Notes: generated by a model from the sequence alone, not told the origin. A stretch of DNA of 44,420 bases from an uncultured Dorea sp. (GCA_900543415.1 UQRE01000019.1:1-44420), one strand, 5' to 3'. Counted from the first letter of the stretch, positions 20,850-28,309 are shown. A program made the numbers and translations.

Positions 20850-21668
20850 ATGTTAAGCCCTGATTACCTTGCAAGAATCGCAGAAGGAAGCGAAGAAATA
20901 GCCTCACAGCTTCATACATACATTATCCGTCAGATAATAGACCGCATGATGATACGCATAGGCCGCGGCGATGATTACCTGCTCACCTCCTCTGACCGAT
21001 GGCGAATACAGATATTGCAGGATGCAGGATATCTGCTGGAGGACATAACGGCAGAGTTATCCAAAATCACTAAGCGACAGGAAAAAGAAATCAAAGCGGC
21101 TATGGAGGAGGCGGGAATCAAGGCTTTGAAATATGACGATAAGATATACCAAGCTGCCGGACTGTCCCCTATGCCGCTGACGCAATCCCCGGCGCTTATC
21201 CGGCTGATGGAACGGAATTACAATGTTACTTTAAATAGCTGGAAGAATATGACAAGGACGACGGCCAATGAAGCGCAAAAGACTTTCATAAATCAGTGTG
21301 ACAGGGCGTATAATTTAGTTTCCTCTGGTGCTATTTCGTACTCACAAGCAGTAAGAGAATGTGTGAATGAAGTATGCGAGAATGGCGTGAAAATAAAGTA
21401 CCCATCCGGGCGAGAAATGACAATAGAAGCGGCAACAGCTATGGTAGTAAGAACCGGAATTTCACAAGCGTGTGGGCAAATAACCTTAGCGAGAATGAAG
21501 GAAATGGAAGTAGGGCTTTGTTTGGTATCAGGTCACATAGGAGCCAGAACGGGAAGCGGAGGGCCAGACCATACAAATCACTTATACTGGCAATCCGCTG
21601 TTTATTCGGTTGACTGGAATAAAGTGGACATATACGGAACAAGAAAGAGGGATTCTACTCCCTCTTGA
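20850..21668 (+). pseudogene. Minor capsid protein 2, N-terminal fragment
   Basis: Matches phage minor capsid protein 2: YLARIAEGSEEIASQLHTYI, the central NQCDRAYNLVSSGAISYSQA, then YPSGREMTIEAATAMVVRTG and LVSGHIGARTGSGGPDH. The family sequence continues WQ...VYS...YPDFVE...CG.NCRHSF. Here, after about residue 267 (GTRK), the frame runs into inserted DNA and stops at 21668. The continuation is found at 22753-23230. The gene is split by a 1.1-kb homing cassette. Whether the pieces still function is unknown. Confidence 0.85.
21645..21666 (-). terminator. Terminator for the RHH gene
   Basis: On the minus strand AAGAGGG (21666-21660) and CCCTCTT (21651-21645) form a 7-bp stem followed by TCTTGTT. 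The 3' arm lies just past the stop of the ribbon-helix-helix gene, near the left edge of the inserted cassette. Confidence 0.55.
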
Positions 21669-21819
21669 TAGCCTCCAAGTATGCGGTTATTGCCTTATCA
21701 AACAATTTGCTTAATGGTATTCCGGTTTCTTCTGAATACGCTTTTAGCTTAGCATATAATTCCTTGTCAATAGATGTAGAAATGGCAGTGCGGTTTTTTA
21801 ATCCTCTGTTAGATACCAT
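21655..21819 (-). CDS. Ribbon-helix-helix regulator in the homing cassette
   Basis: 54 residues: TAISTSIDKELYAKLKAYSE then ETGIPLSKLFDKAITAYLEA, the classic RHH pattern (beta strand, helix, helix). AAAGGAGG lies 5 nt before the ATG at 21819; the longer ORF from 21993 crosses the promoter region. It is divergent from the homing nuclease at 21932, with a 112-bp intergenic region holding both promoters and two TTGAAATAA repeats. Probable self- and nuclease-repressor. Confidence 0.8.
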   Translation of the reverse strand: MVSNRGLKNRTAISTSIDKELYAKLKAYSEETGIPLSKLFDKAITAYLEAIKRE

Positions 21820-21840
21820 ATAATATCCTCCTTTGAGAAT

Positions 21841-21914
21841 AGGATACCATATATTTTTGTTTATTGCAATTACTTTCATTTTGTGGTAAAATAAATTGAA
21901 ATAAGTTGAAATAA
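21841..21914. promoter_or_regulatory. Back-to-back promoters sharing one -35 box, with repeats
   Basis: The palindrome TTGCAA (21864-21869) serves both strands. On plus, a 17-nt spacer leads to TAAAAT (21887-21892). On minus, a 17-nt spacer leads to TATCCT (21846-21841). Both promoters cannot be occupied at once. Downstream of the plus -10 lie two 9-bp direct repeats TTGAAATAA (21896-21904, 21906-21914) spaced 10 bp, typical of RHH operators. Confidence 0.65.
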
Positions 21915-21931
21915 ACAAATGAGGTAAAAGC

Positions 21932-22756
21932 ATGGGAAAATACAAAGACTTGACAGGAAAGCGATTTGGAAAGTTGGTTGCTATAGAGTGCATGAGGGTT
22001 TCCCAAAAAGTTCTTAAGTGGAAATGCTTGTGCGATTGCGGAAATTATACCTTCGTTAGCGCTGGATGTTTGAATAATGGCAGTACAAAAAGTTGTGGCT
22101 GCGCACAAATAAAAGATTTGACAGGGATGAGGTTCGGAAAACTTGTAGCCGAAAAAATTGTCGGAAAATCCAAGAGTGGAAGTAGAAAATGGTTATGTAA
22201 ATGTGATTGCGGAAATGAGACGGTTGTAGACCAATACCATCTTTCGTCAGGACACACGAAATCGTGCGGATGTATTAACAAAGAATTAAAATACATTCAT
22301 GGACTTTCGAGGAGTAGGATTAACAAAATATATAAAGGGATGAAAACAAGATGTTACCACAAAGAATGTCCAGAATACTCCAATTATGGAGGACGAGGAA
22401 TAAAAATATGTGATGAATGGCTTGATGAAGAAAAGGGGTTTTTGAATTTCTATAATTGGTCTAAGAAAAATGGATATTCTGAACAACTTACAATAGACAG
22501 GATAGATGTCAATGGAAATTATGAGCCTTCTAACTGCCGCTGGGTGAATAGAAAGGTTCAGATGAATAACACAAGAAGAAATGACTTTATTGAATATAAT
22601 GGAGAAGTACATACTTTATCAGAATGGGCAGAATTATATGGAATTGGAAACAAGACACTTTTCACAAGAATACATAGACTTGGATGGGATATTCATAGAG
22701 CATTAAACGAGCCTATCCATAAAGAGTTTTCACATAGAAAGAAGGTGGTCGAATGA
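21932..22756 (+). CDS. Homing-type nuclease with two Cys modules
   Basis: 274 residues. Two tandem modules of about 50 residues (LTGKRFGKLVAIE...CLCDCGN...STKSCGC and LTGMRFGKLVAEK...CKCDCGN...HTKSCGC) look like zinc-binding DNA readers. They precede a core with YSNYGGRGIKICDEW and the HNH-like motif TIDRIDVNGNYEPSNCRWV. The C-terminal part (TLSEWAELYGIGNKTLFTRI, then LGWDIHRAL) resembles NUMOD-type DNA binding. Free-standing homing nucleases of this kind are common in phages. It is inserted in the minor capsid gene and is unrelated to the terL intron nuclease. Confidence 0.82.
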   Translation: MGKYKDLTGKRFGKLVAIECMRVSQKVLKWKCLCDCGNYTFVSAGCLNNGSTKSCGCAQIKDLTGMRFGKLVAEKIVGKSKSGSRKWLCKCDCGNETVVDQYHLSSGHTKSCGCINKELKYIHGLSRSRINKIYKGMKTRCYHKECPEYSNYGGRGIKICDEWLDEEKGFLNFYNWSKKNGYSEQLTIDRIDVNGNYEPSNCRWVNRKVQMNNTRRNDFIEYNGEVHTLSEWAELYGIGNKTLFTRIHRLGWDIHRALNEPIHKEFSHRKKVVE

Positions 22757-22845
22757 GTGACGCAGTACATACACATTATCCTGATTTCGTAGAAACATGC
22801 GGTTGGGGCAAGGTGGACGGTATCTGCGGAGCCCTACAAGGCTAA
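22753..22845 (+). pseudogene. Minor capsid protein 2, middle fragment
   Basis: The ATG overlaps the nuclease stop (ATGA). The 30-codon frame reads SDAVHTHYPDFVETCGWGKV then DGICGALQG and stops at 22843-22845. HYPDFVET...G.CG is the expected continuation of the N-terminal fragment. The conserved frame resumes after ten extra bases (22834-22843) as NCRHSF. Thus the capsid gene has two breaks: the homing cassette and this 10-nt shift. Confidence 0.8.
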
Positions 22846-23230
22846 TTGCAGACATAGCTTCGGCCCGTACTATGAGGGGCAAGAGAATCCCTATAAAGAT
22901 ATAATGACTGCCGATAATGTCCGCATGGAGAAGCTAGAGCAGCGCCAGCGGGCATTAGAGCGCCGGGTGCGCAAGACCAAACGTGAGGTCATGGGGCTGC
23001 AAGAGGCTGTTGAAAAGTGCCAGGATGAAGCGGCGAAGTTTGAGCTTCAGCAGGCGCTTGATAGAAAGTCTTATCTGCTGTCGCGGCAGAATAAGGCGTA
23101 CAGCGATTTTTGCAAGGAAAATGACCTGCGCCCGCTGAATGAGAGATTACAGATTGCCAAGTGGAGCCGTGAGCAGGCCGCAAAGGCCAGAGGGGCTGCA
23201 AGGCGGTATCAAAATGCGAAAGGGGAATGA
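22844..23230 (+). pseudogene. Minor capsid protein 2, C-terminal fragment
   Basis: The open frame from 22844 begins NCRHSFGPYYEGQENPYKDI and continues with the charged coiled-coil end typical of the family (QRQRALERRVRKTKREVMGL). The first ATG is at 22904. Alone it lacks a good ribosome site, so production may need readthrough, bypass or reinitiation. Stop at 23230, overlapping the next gene (ATGA). Confidence 0.8.
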
Positions 23231-23616
23231 ATTTGAATAGATGGAAACCATATAACCCTAACCCAGTCCGTAATCAACGTGTAGGTGACTGCGCCATACG
23301 TGCAATCTGCAAAGCAACTGGACAGGATTGGGAAACCTCATTTGCTGGTGTTATGGTGGTGGCATGCGAGAAGTCAGATATGCCGTCAGCTAACAGCGTT
23401 TGGGGGACATATCTCAGGCGCAATGGATTCCGGCGAAACATTATACCAAACGAATATCCAGAAGATTATACTGTGGAAGAATTTGCGGCAGACCACCAGC
23501 ACGGAGTGTTTGTTCTTGGCCTTGATGGTCATGTGGTAACGGTTGCGGACGGATTTTACTGGGACACATGGGACAGCGGTCAAGAAATACCAATATACTA
23601 CTGGGAAAGGCGATAA
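23227..23616 (+). CDS. Cysteine-peptidase-like phage protein
   Basis: 129 residues. VGDCAIRAICKATGQDWETS presents a Cys at the start of a helix (C22), GLDGHVVTVADGFYWDTWDS a His and then an Asp-containing loop: the order Cys...His...Asp fits papain-like or C39-like peptidases. Such proteins recur in head-gene regions of Clostridia phages; the substrate is unknown. The start overlaps the preceding stop, and GGGG lies just upstream. Confidence 0.62.
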   Translation: MNLNRWKPYNPNPVRNQRVGDCAIRAICKATGQDWETSFAGVMVVACEKSDMPSANSVWGTYLRRNGFRRNIIPNEYPEDYTVEEFAADHQHGVFVLGLDGHVVTVADGFYWDTWDSGQEIPIYYWERR

Positions 23617-23619
23617 CTT

Positions 23620-23913
23620 ATGGAAACATTAAACTCTATTATGGTTGTATGCGGTTGGCTTATTACTCTTGGAGGCGCAGGAACCGTAATATATAAATTG
23701 TTTCACCCGGCATTTAAGCTAAAAAACAGAGTGGATAAATTAGAAATAAATGTGGAAAAGGATTATAAATCTATCCAAGAGATAAGAGATATGCAATCTC
23801 TTTTATGTCAGGGAATGATAGCATTAATTGATAATCGTATAACCGGTAACAACATAGAGGGTTTAAAAAAAACCAAAGAAGCTATGATAAAGCATTTGTC
23901 AGAAGGTATTTAA
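23620..23913 (+). CDS. Single-TM protein with coiled coil, 97 aa
   Basis: The N-terminal TM segment MVVCGWLITLGGAGTVIYKL is followed by a charged helical part (NRVDKLEINVEKDYKSIQEI). The layout resembles small phage membrane proteins of the haemolysin XhlA type but with TM first. Function unknown; may relate to entry or exclusion. Confidence 0.58.
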   Translation: METLNSIMVVCGWLITLGGAGTVIYKLFHPAFKLKNRVDKLEINVEKDYKSIQEIRDMQSLLCQGMIALIDNRITGNNIEGLKKTKEAMIKHLSEGI

Positions 23914-23924
23914 GGAGCGTTGCT

Positions 23925-24125
23925 TTGAAAGTATATGACTTTACGGTGCCAGAGTTAAACTATTTCCGTACATACTGCAATTTCACAAATGATGAGCGGC
24001 AGCTATTTGAATTACGTGCACAGAACATGCCACTGGAACAATGTGCAGAACAAATGAATGTCAGTGTGTCCACGGCGAAAAGATTAAGCCGAAAAGTCAA
24101 TAATAAAATAATTAGAGTATGCTGA
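23925..24125 (+). CDS. Sigma-region-4-like HTH protein, 66 aa
   Basis: TNDERQLFELRAQNMPLEQC followed by AEQMNVSVSTAKRLSRKVNN is a sigma-70 region 4-type helix-turn-helix. TTG start after AAGGAGCG. A terminator follows immediately. It may be a transcription regulator for the late region. A position inside the head operon is common for such small HTH proteins in Clostridia phages. Confidence 0.65.
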   Translation: MKVYDFTVPELNYFRTYCNFTNDERQLFELRAQNMPLEQCAEQMNVSVSTAKRLSRKVNNKIIRVC

Positions 24126-24143
24126 TACTTGCGTGATACTTTT

Positions 24144-24179
24144 ATAAGTCTTTGACGACCTGTCAAGGGCTTATTTTTT
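24144..24179 (+). terminator. Intrinsic terminator
   Basis: ATAAGTCTTTGAC (24144-24156) pairs with GTCAAGGGCTTAT (24162-24174) over 13 bp with two G-T wobbles, loop GACCT, followed by a T-run to 24179. It separates the head-entry genes from the Gly-rich module. Confidence 0.85.
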
Positions 24180-24217
24180 ATGGGATAATTGGATTATAAA
24201 AGAACGGAGGGGATATA

Positions 24218-24688
24218 ATGCCGCAACCATTTATCAATCCAAACTATCTGAATACATATCCAAACGCATACCCATATCAGCCGCAGATGCAACCACCTAT
24301 GGACCGATTGCAGCAGCTACAGGCACCATATCAGATGCAACAGCAGACGCAAGTTCCGCAGGTTCCTCAGACGAATCAGGGTATCTTATGGGTACAGGGA
24401 GAGGCCGGGGCAAAGTCATATTTAGTAGCGCCCAGCACATCTATATTGCTGATGGATAGCGAAAATGAGTATTTTTATATTAAGACAACCGATGCGGCAG
24501 GAATGCCAACACTCCGCACTTTTGAATATAAAGAGATTGTAAATGGTCAGAAAAAGGAATCTGCACCGGCTGAAAATCTGGATGAAAAATATGTTACAAG
24601 AAACGAGTATCAGGATTTAAAGGCAAAATATGATGAATTATATGGCCTTTTAGAATCCAGCACAGCGCCAAGCGGAAAGGGGAAATAA
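24218..24688 (+). CDS. Pro/Gln-rich protein of a conserved module, 156 aa
   Basis: The N-terminal ~50 residues are low complexity (Pro, Tyr, Gln, Asn). A conserved region follows (ILWVQGEAGAKSYLVAPSTS, then LMDSENEYFYIKTTDAAGMP), then a coiled coil. The block ILWVxGExxAKxYxV is shared by structural-looking proteins of Clostridia prophages. It opens a five- to six-gene module here. Possible virion or assembly component; not proven. Confidence 0.6.
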   Translation: MPQPFINPNYLNTYPNAYPYQPQMQPPMDRLQQLQAPYQMQQQTQVPQVPQTNQGILWVQGEAGAKSYLVAPSTSILLMDSENEYFYIKTTDAAGMPTLRTFEYKEIVNGQKKESAPAENLDEKYVTRNEYQDLKAKYDELYGLLESSTAPSGKGK

Positions 24689-24691
24689 TAT

Positions 24692-24940
24692 ATGAATCCA
24701 TTATTTAGCATGTTGGGCGGCGGTTCACCAATGGGTGGCATGATGCCTGGAATGGGTGGGGGAAACAACCCAATGCAGATGATTCAGAAGTTTATGGAAT
24801 TTAAGAACAACTTCAAGGGGAATCCCCAGGAAGAAGTGCAGAAGATGCTACAGTCCGGGCAGATTACCCAGCAGCAGTTAGACCAAGCCCAGCAGATGGC
24901 CCAGCAGTTTCAGCAGATGCTTGGAGGCATGAAAAAATAG
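24692..24940 (+). CDS. Met/Gly/Gln-rich protein, 82 aa
   Basis: The first 30 residues are Gly and Met repeats (GGGSPMGGMMPGMGGGNNPM). The rest is helical and Gln-rich (EEVQKMLQSGQITQQQLDQA). It starts 4 bp after the previous gene. Composition resembles small scaffold or coat-associated proteins; function unknown. Confidence 0.6.
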   Translation: MNPLFSMLGGGSPMGGMMPGMGGGNNPMQMIQKFMEFKNNFKGNPQEEVQKMLQSGQITQQQLDQAQQMAQQFQQMLGGMKK

Positions 24941-24993
24941 TACATAAATCAATGCGCATGATTTTGTAAATAAATTTAAAGGAGTAAATATTT

Positions 24994-25704
24994 ATGGAAA
25001 GTGGTTACTCTTTAGCGGACATTGCAGCCGCTACAGGAAACGGAAATAACAGAAATGGTGACGGTATGTGGGGAGATTGGATTTGGATTATCGTTCTCTT
25101 CCTGTTCGCCGGGGGAAACTGGGGCAATGGCTTCGGCGGAAACGGTGCAAATGGCGCGGGACTCCAGGGTCTTGCTACCAGAGCAGATATCAATGAGGGC
25201 TTTGCTTTGAACGGTATAGAAAACGGAATTAGGGGTATCCAGCAGGGTATCTGTGACAGCACATACGCGCTGAACAACACTATCACCAGCGGATTCAACG
25301 GTGTTGACCGCAGCTTATGCCAGATGGGATATCAGCTCCAGGATTGCTGCTGCCAGACACAGCGCGCAATTGACGGCGTAAACTACAATCTGGCTACACA
25401 GTCATGTGATACCAGAAATACAATCCAGAACGCAACAAGGGATTTACTGGATAACAACAACAGCAACACCAGGGCTATCCTTGACTTCTTGACCCAGGAC
25501 AAAATTTCCAGCCTCCAAGCAGAAAATCAGACTCTTAGGTTCCAGGCAAGCCAGACTGCCCAGAACGGCTTTATTGATGCAGTTGGTAACACCATCGTTG
25601 CACAGCTTCGTCAGCCGCAGCCTGTACCGGCTTATACGGTTCCAGCGCCATATCCATATGCATCTAACTGTGGTTGTGGATGCAATACTGGATGCGGGTG
25701 CTAA
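24994..25704 (+). CDS. Gly/Asn-rich protein with Cys-rich C-terminus, 236 aa
   Basis: An N-terminal hydrophobic patch (WGDWIWIIVLFLFAGGNWGN) is followed by a Gly/Asn-rich spacer and a long helical middle with repeated Asn and Cys (QLQDCCCQTQRAIDGVNYNL). A Pro-rich stretch precedes the C-terminal tail NCGCGCNTGCGC. The tail could bind metal or form disulfide cross-links. Similar proteins appear in Clostridia prophage structural regions; role unknown. Confidence 0.6.
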   Translation: MESGYSLADIAAATGNGNNRNGDGMWGDWIWIIVLFLFAGGNWGNGFGGNGANGAGLQGLATRADINEGFALNGIENGIRGIQQGICDSTYALNNTITSGFNGVDRSLCQMGYQLQDCCCQTQRAIDGVNYNLATQSCDTRNTIQNATRDLLDNNNSNTRAILDFLTQDKISSLQAENQTLRFQASQTAQNGFIDAVGNTIVAQLRQPQPVPAYTVPAPYPYASNCGCGCNTGCGC

Positions 25705-25910
25705 TGAGAAACGAACAGTTTTACGATAATCTTGCTCTATATGCAACTGCATTGCAAATGATAGATTTGCTTTTACTCGTTGGTGACGTTTCTAATAGTG
25801 ATATATTAGAAGCGTTGCGACAGCAAAATAAGGAATACATGGAGAAGATTATCAACCAAAACAACCGTATATTGCGTATCTTGTCCGAAAAGGACATGTC
25901 TACTGAATAG
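25704..25910 (+). CDS. Small helical protein, 68 aa
   Basis: YDNLALYATALQMIDLLLLV followed by ILEALRQQNKEYMEKIINQN: a hydrophobic helix then a coiled-coil-like helix. The ATG overlaps the previous stop (TAATG). The start at 25704 is used, not the ORF start at 25674 inside the previous gene. Member of the same module; function unknown. Confidence 0.58.
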   Translation: MRNEQFYDNLALYATALQMIDLLLLVGDVSNSDILEALRQQNKEYMEKIINQNNRILRILSEKDMSTE

Positions 25911-25976
25911 TAGTATTACACACATAGAGGGGTAGGCACAGGCTTGCCCTTCTGTGCATATAAGGAGGATTTTATT

Positions 25977-26375
25977 ATGGCAGATTTTGTAACTGCTGGC
26001 ACACAGACTGTTGAAGTCAATGGAAGTGTACTGTTTGCAGCAAACCGGGTATATTCCTGTAATTGCCCAAATATAAGGCACGAGCCACTTTCTGGGAGAG
26101 TGGTTTTACTTCCTGGCCTGTACCGTGTAGGCTTTAACGGAAACTTTTCCGCAGCCGCAGCAGGTGACGTTATCTTTGAAGTGCAGCAGGACGGCGAAGG
26201 CATTCCCGGTGCAAGAATACAGAACACAGTTGCCACCGGCGCAACAATCAATGGAGCAGCAACTGTAGAAGTAAGGGTGTGCAAACCATGTTGCGCTACC
26301 TTATCGGTAAAAAACGTTGGAGCCACAGCGGCGACAGTATCAGACGCTAACCTTGTTGTTAGCAGAATAGGTTAA
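25977..26375 (+). CDS. Beta-sandwich surface-type protein, 132 aa
   Basis: Beta-rich sequence: VNGSVLFAANRVYSC, then GRVVLLPGLYRVGFNGNFSA, GDVIFEVQQDGEGIPGARI, a Cys pair CKPCC and the end ATAATVSDANLVVSRIG. The pattern resembles TNF/C1q- or BclA-C-terminal jelly-roll domains that trimerise on surfaces. It could be a capsid decoration or fibre head. AAGGAGG precedes the ATG at 25977. Confidence 0.58.
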   Translation: MADFVTAGTQTVEVNGSVLFAANRVYSCNCPNIRHEPLSGRVVLLPGLYRVGFNGNFSAAAAGDVIFEVQQDGEGIPGARIQNTVATGATINGAATVEVRVCKPCCATLSVKNVGATAATVSDANLVVSRIG

Positions 26376-26387
26376 GGGGGTAAGGCT

Positions 26388-26927
26388 ATGAGTTATAAGA
26401 TGATGCAGAATATCCATGAAGAGCTGGATAAGATTGCGGAAAAGGGCCTGAACACTAGCAACCTTGAAACCGCATACAAACTGATAGACATGTGGAAAGA
26501 CATGGAGAATGTAGAGTACTGGAAGTGCAAAGAAGAGTACTACAATCAGGTAATGGACGAAATGGACGGCGGAGAATACAGCGAAGCGCGTCGCAAGCGC
26601 GACAGCATGGGACGTTATAGCCGTGCTGATGGAATGTCGCAGGACTATGATAGTGACAGTTCTTATCGCGGCACACGCGGGAAACATTACGTCAGAGGAC
26701 ACTACAGCCGTGCGACCGGTCCGGCCTATGACGACTACATGAATCAGAAGCAGAGCTACAGAAGCGGCGGGAAAGATGAAGATTGCAAGCGGCGTATGCT
26801 TGCGGCACTTGAACATCACATGGATGAATTGACCGAGGAACTGGGCGAGATGAGCCGTGACGCTGAGTGCAGAGAGGAAAGGGAGGTCATGAAACGCTAT
26901 ATAGAAAAACTGCGTAACATGATGTAA
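26388..26927 (+). CDS. Conserved helical protein with Arg/Tyr-rich middle, 179 aa
   Basis: An N-terminal helix (MMQNIHEELDKIAEKGLNTS, then YKLIDMWKDMENVEYWKCKE) is followed by a low-complexity Arg/Ser/Tyr/Gly middle (residues ~65-125). The C-terminal helix (LEHHMDELTEELGEMSRDAE) has many Glu/Lys. Last gene of the module, ending at a bidirectional terminator. Function unknown. Confidence 0.6.
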   Translation: MSYKMMQNIHEELDKIAEKGLNTSNLETAYKLIDMWKDMENVEYWKCKEEYYNQVMDEMDGGEYSEARRKRDSMGRYSRADGMSQDYDSDSSYRGTRGKHYVRGHYSRATGPAYDDYMNQKQSYRSGGKDEDCKRRMLAALEHHMDELTEELGEMSRDAECREEREVMKRYIEKLRNMM

Positions 26928-26930
26928 TCT

Positions 26931-26958
26931 AAAAGGCAGGATTAACTTCCTGCCTTTT
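26931..26958. terminator. Bidirectional terminator between convergent genes
   Basis: AAAAGGCAGG (26931-26940) pairs perfectly with CCTGCCTTTT (26949-26958). A-runs and T-runs on the two sides let it work for both the plus-strand module and the minus-strand nuclease gene, whose stop lies in the loop. Confidence 0.9.
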
Positions 26959-27919
26959 TATGATGAATTTGTACCGGACGCGTCAAAGCGTCTAGAATAT
27001 CCCATCCTCTGTATATGCGGCTATGTACCCTTGTATAAGGAACTCCGTATTTTCTGCACCAATTTGCTAGAGAGTTTGTAACGCCGTTTATTGTGAACAT
27101 TAAATTCCTATTTGTATTATTTCCTTGTTGAACATCTGTAGCCAATCTACAATTTGATGGCTCATATCCCTTGGCATTATCAATTCTGTCAATAGATAAA
27201 TTTTCTTCATACCCATTATTTAAAGCCCATTTTTTAAATTTCTTATACTCTTTCCATTCTTGGCAAACAGCTATTCCTTTTTCTCCATACAAATAGTACG
27301 ACTTGTGTTTTGGGCTATAGCAACGTAACATCATATCATGCCATATACGATAAATCCGAGTATTTGTATCTCCGTGAGTAGTATTTCTTTCTATGGCAAC
27401 CTCCCTGTTATAACAGCCACATGATTTTGTATGCCCACTAATTAAGTTTTGTTGATGAACAATTACCGAGTTTCCACAGTTGCATTTACATTCCCATAAG
27501 GTTTGTTTTCCGTTGCTTTTTCCGGCATACCGTATGGCTACTAAACGCCCAAAACGCTTCCCTGAAATATCATCCACTTTGGGAGTTCTGCAATTTTTAC
27601 AGCATTTCTCGTAAGGAGATTTTAATGCGAACGCACTTGTTATAAATCGCGTTCCGCAGTCGCATGCACATTCGTATTGAACGTATGATTTTTTCATAGG
27701 AAGTTTTTTTAATATAGTCAATTTCCCTATTTTTCTTCCTGATAGATTTTCCTTGTTTATGCAGCCGCATGATTTTGTTTTTCCGTCACGCAGATTCCCA
27801 GAATAGATTTTTCGCTCTGTTCCACATTGGCAGCGACATAAATAATACTGATTACCAAGGTATTCTAGGACTGTCCACATTCCAAACTTTTGACCTGTTA
27901 AATCAATTCTTTTTGTCAT
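26942..27919 (-). CDS. Homing-type nuclease with three Cys modules
   Basis: 325 residues of the same family as 21932-22756. It has three N-terminal modules: LTGQKFGMWTVLEYL...KTKSCGC, LSGRKIGKLTILKKL...CCKNC (diverged) and ISGKRFGRLVAIRYA...HTKSCGC. The core has YGEKGIAVCQEWKEY and the HNH-like SIDRIDNAKGYEPSNCRLA, and the C-terminus a NUMOD-like helix (SLANWCRKYGVPYTRVHSRI, then RGWDIL). It has its own minus-strand promoter, opposite to the late genes. The start at 27919 is preferred; an upstream TTG-type extension is possible. Confidence 0.8.
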   Translation of the reverse strand: MTKRIDLTGQKFGMWTVLEYLGNQYYLCRCQCGTERKIYSGNLRDGKTKSCGCINKENLSGRKIGKLTILKKLPMKKSYVQYECACDCGTRFITSAFALKSPYEKCCKNCRTPKVDDISGKRFGRLVAIRYAGKSNGKQTLWECKCNCGNSVIVHQQNLISGHTKSCGCYNREVAIERNTTHGDTNTRIYRIWHDMMLRCYSPKHKSYYLYGEKGIAVCQEWKEYKKFKKWALNNGYEENLSIDRIDNAKGYEPSNCRLATDVQQGNNTNRNLMFTINGVTNSLANWCRKYGVPYTRVHSRIYRGWDILDALTRPVQIHHKKAGS

Positions 27920-27944
27920 TAAGTAACCCCTTCCTATATTCGAT

Positions 27945-27973
27945 ATTATACCATAAGAACGAGAAACAATCAA
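27945..27973 (-). promoter_or_regulatory. Promoter of the second homing nuclease
   Basis: On the minus strand TTGATT (27973-27968), 17-nt spacer, TATAAT (27950-27945). The predicted start is about 20 nt before the ATG at 27919. Confidence 0.72.
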
Positions 27974-28017
27974 TTGGTATATAGTTAGAAAGTGGGGATA
28001 AGAAAAGTAAAATAATC

Positions 28018-28065
28018 TGGTATAATGAGAGGGGATATCTAACCTTACAAAATGTGGGGACGATT
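28018..28065 (+). promoter_or_regulatory. Extended -10 promoter and 16-bp repeat before the KTR gene
   Basis: TGGTATAAT (28018-28026) is an extended -10 element without a convincing -35. Downstream, AAATGTGGGGACGATT (28050-28065) repeats the sequence at 15957-15972. Together they suggest separate expression of the KTR gene. Confidence 0.5.
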
Positions 28066-28119
28066 ATTCCTTATGAATATAGTAAAATGGGAGTAAGAAT
28101 AAACAGAAAGGGTGAAAAC

Positions 28120-28290
28120 ATGGTAAAAGATGGTTGGGTTTACTGCCCTATATGTAATAATAAGACAAGAACAAAAATAAGAAAAGATACAGAAGCCAAG
28201 AATTTACCTGTGTTTTGCCCAAAGTGCAGGAATACAACTGTTATGGATATATATGGAAGTGAAATAAAAAGAATGCAAAGCATTAAATAG
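28120..28290 (+). CDS. Cysteine-rich KTR protein
   Basis: 56 residues: DGWVYCPICNNKTRTKIRKD, then TEAKNLPVFCPKCRNTTVMD. This CPxCxxKTR...FCPxC arrangement is the Cys_rich_KTR family, common on Gram-positive mobile elements; its function is unknown. The ATG at 28120 follows AAAGGGTGA; the ORF from 28054 is longer than the family. Confidence 0.82.
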   Translation: MVKDGWVYCPICNNKTRTKIRKDTEAKNLPVFCPKCRNTTVMDIYGSEIKRMQSIK

Positions 28291-28309
28291 AGCCAGTCGC
28301 CAGTCGCAG

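Noticed and set aside
21650..22843. Second group I intron in the minor capsid gene
   Set aside because: No P1 with U-G at the boundary, no P7 elements near the right end, and conserved capsid sequence resumes directly after the nuclease stop.
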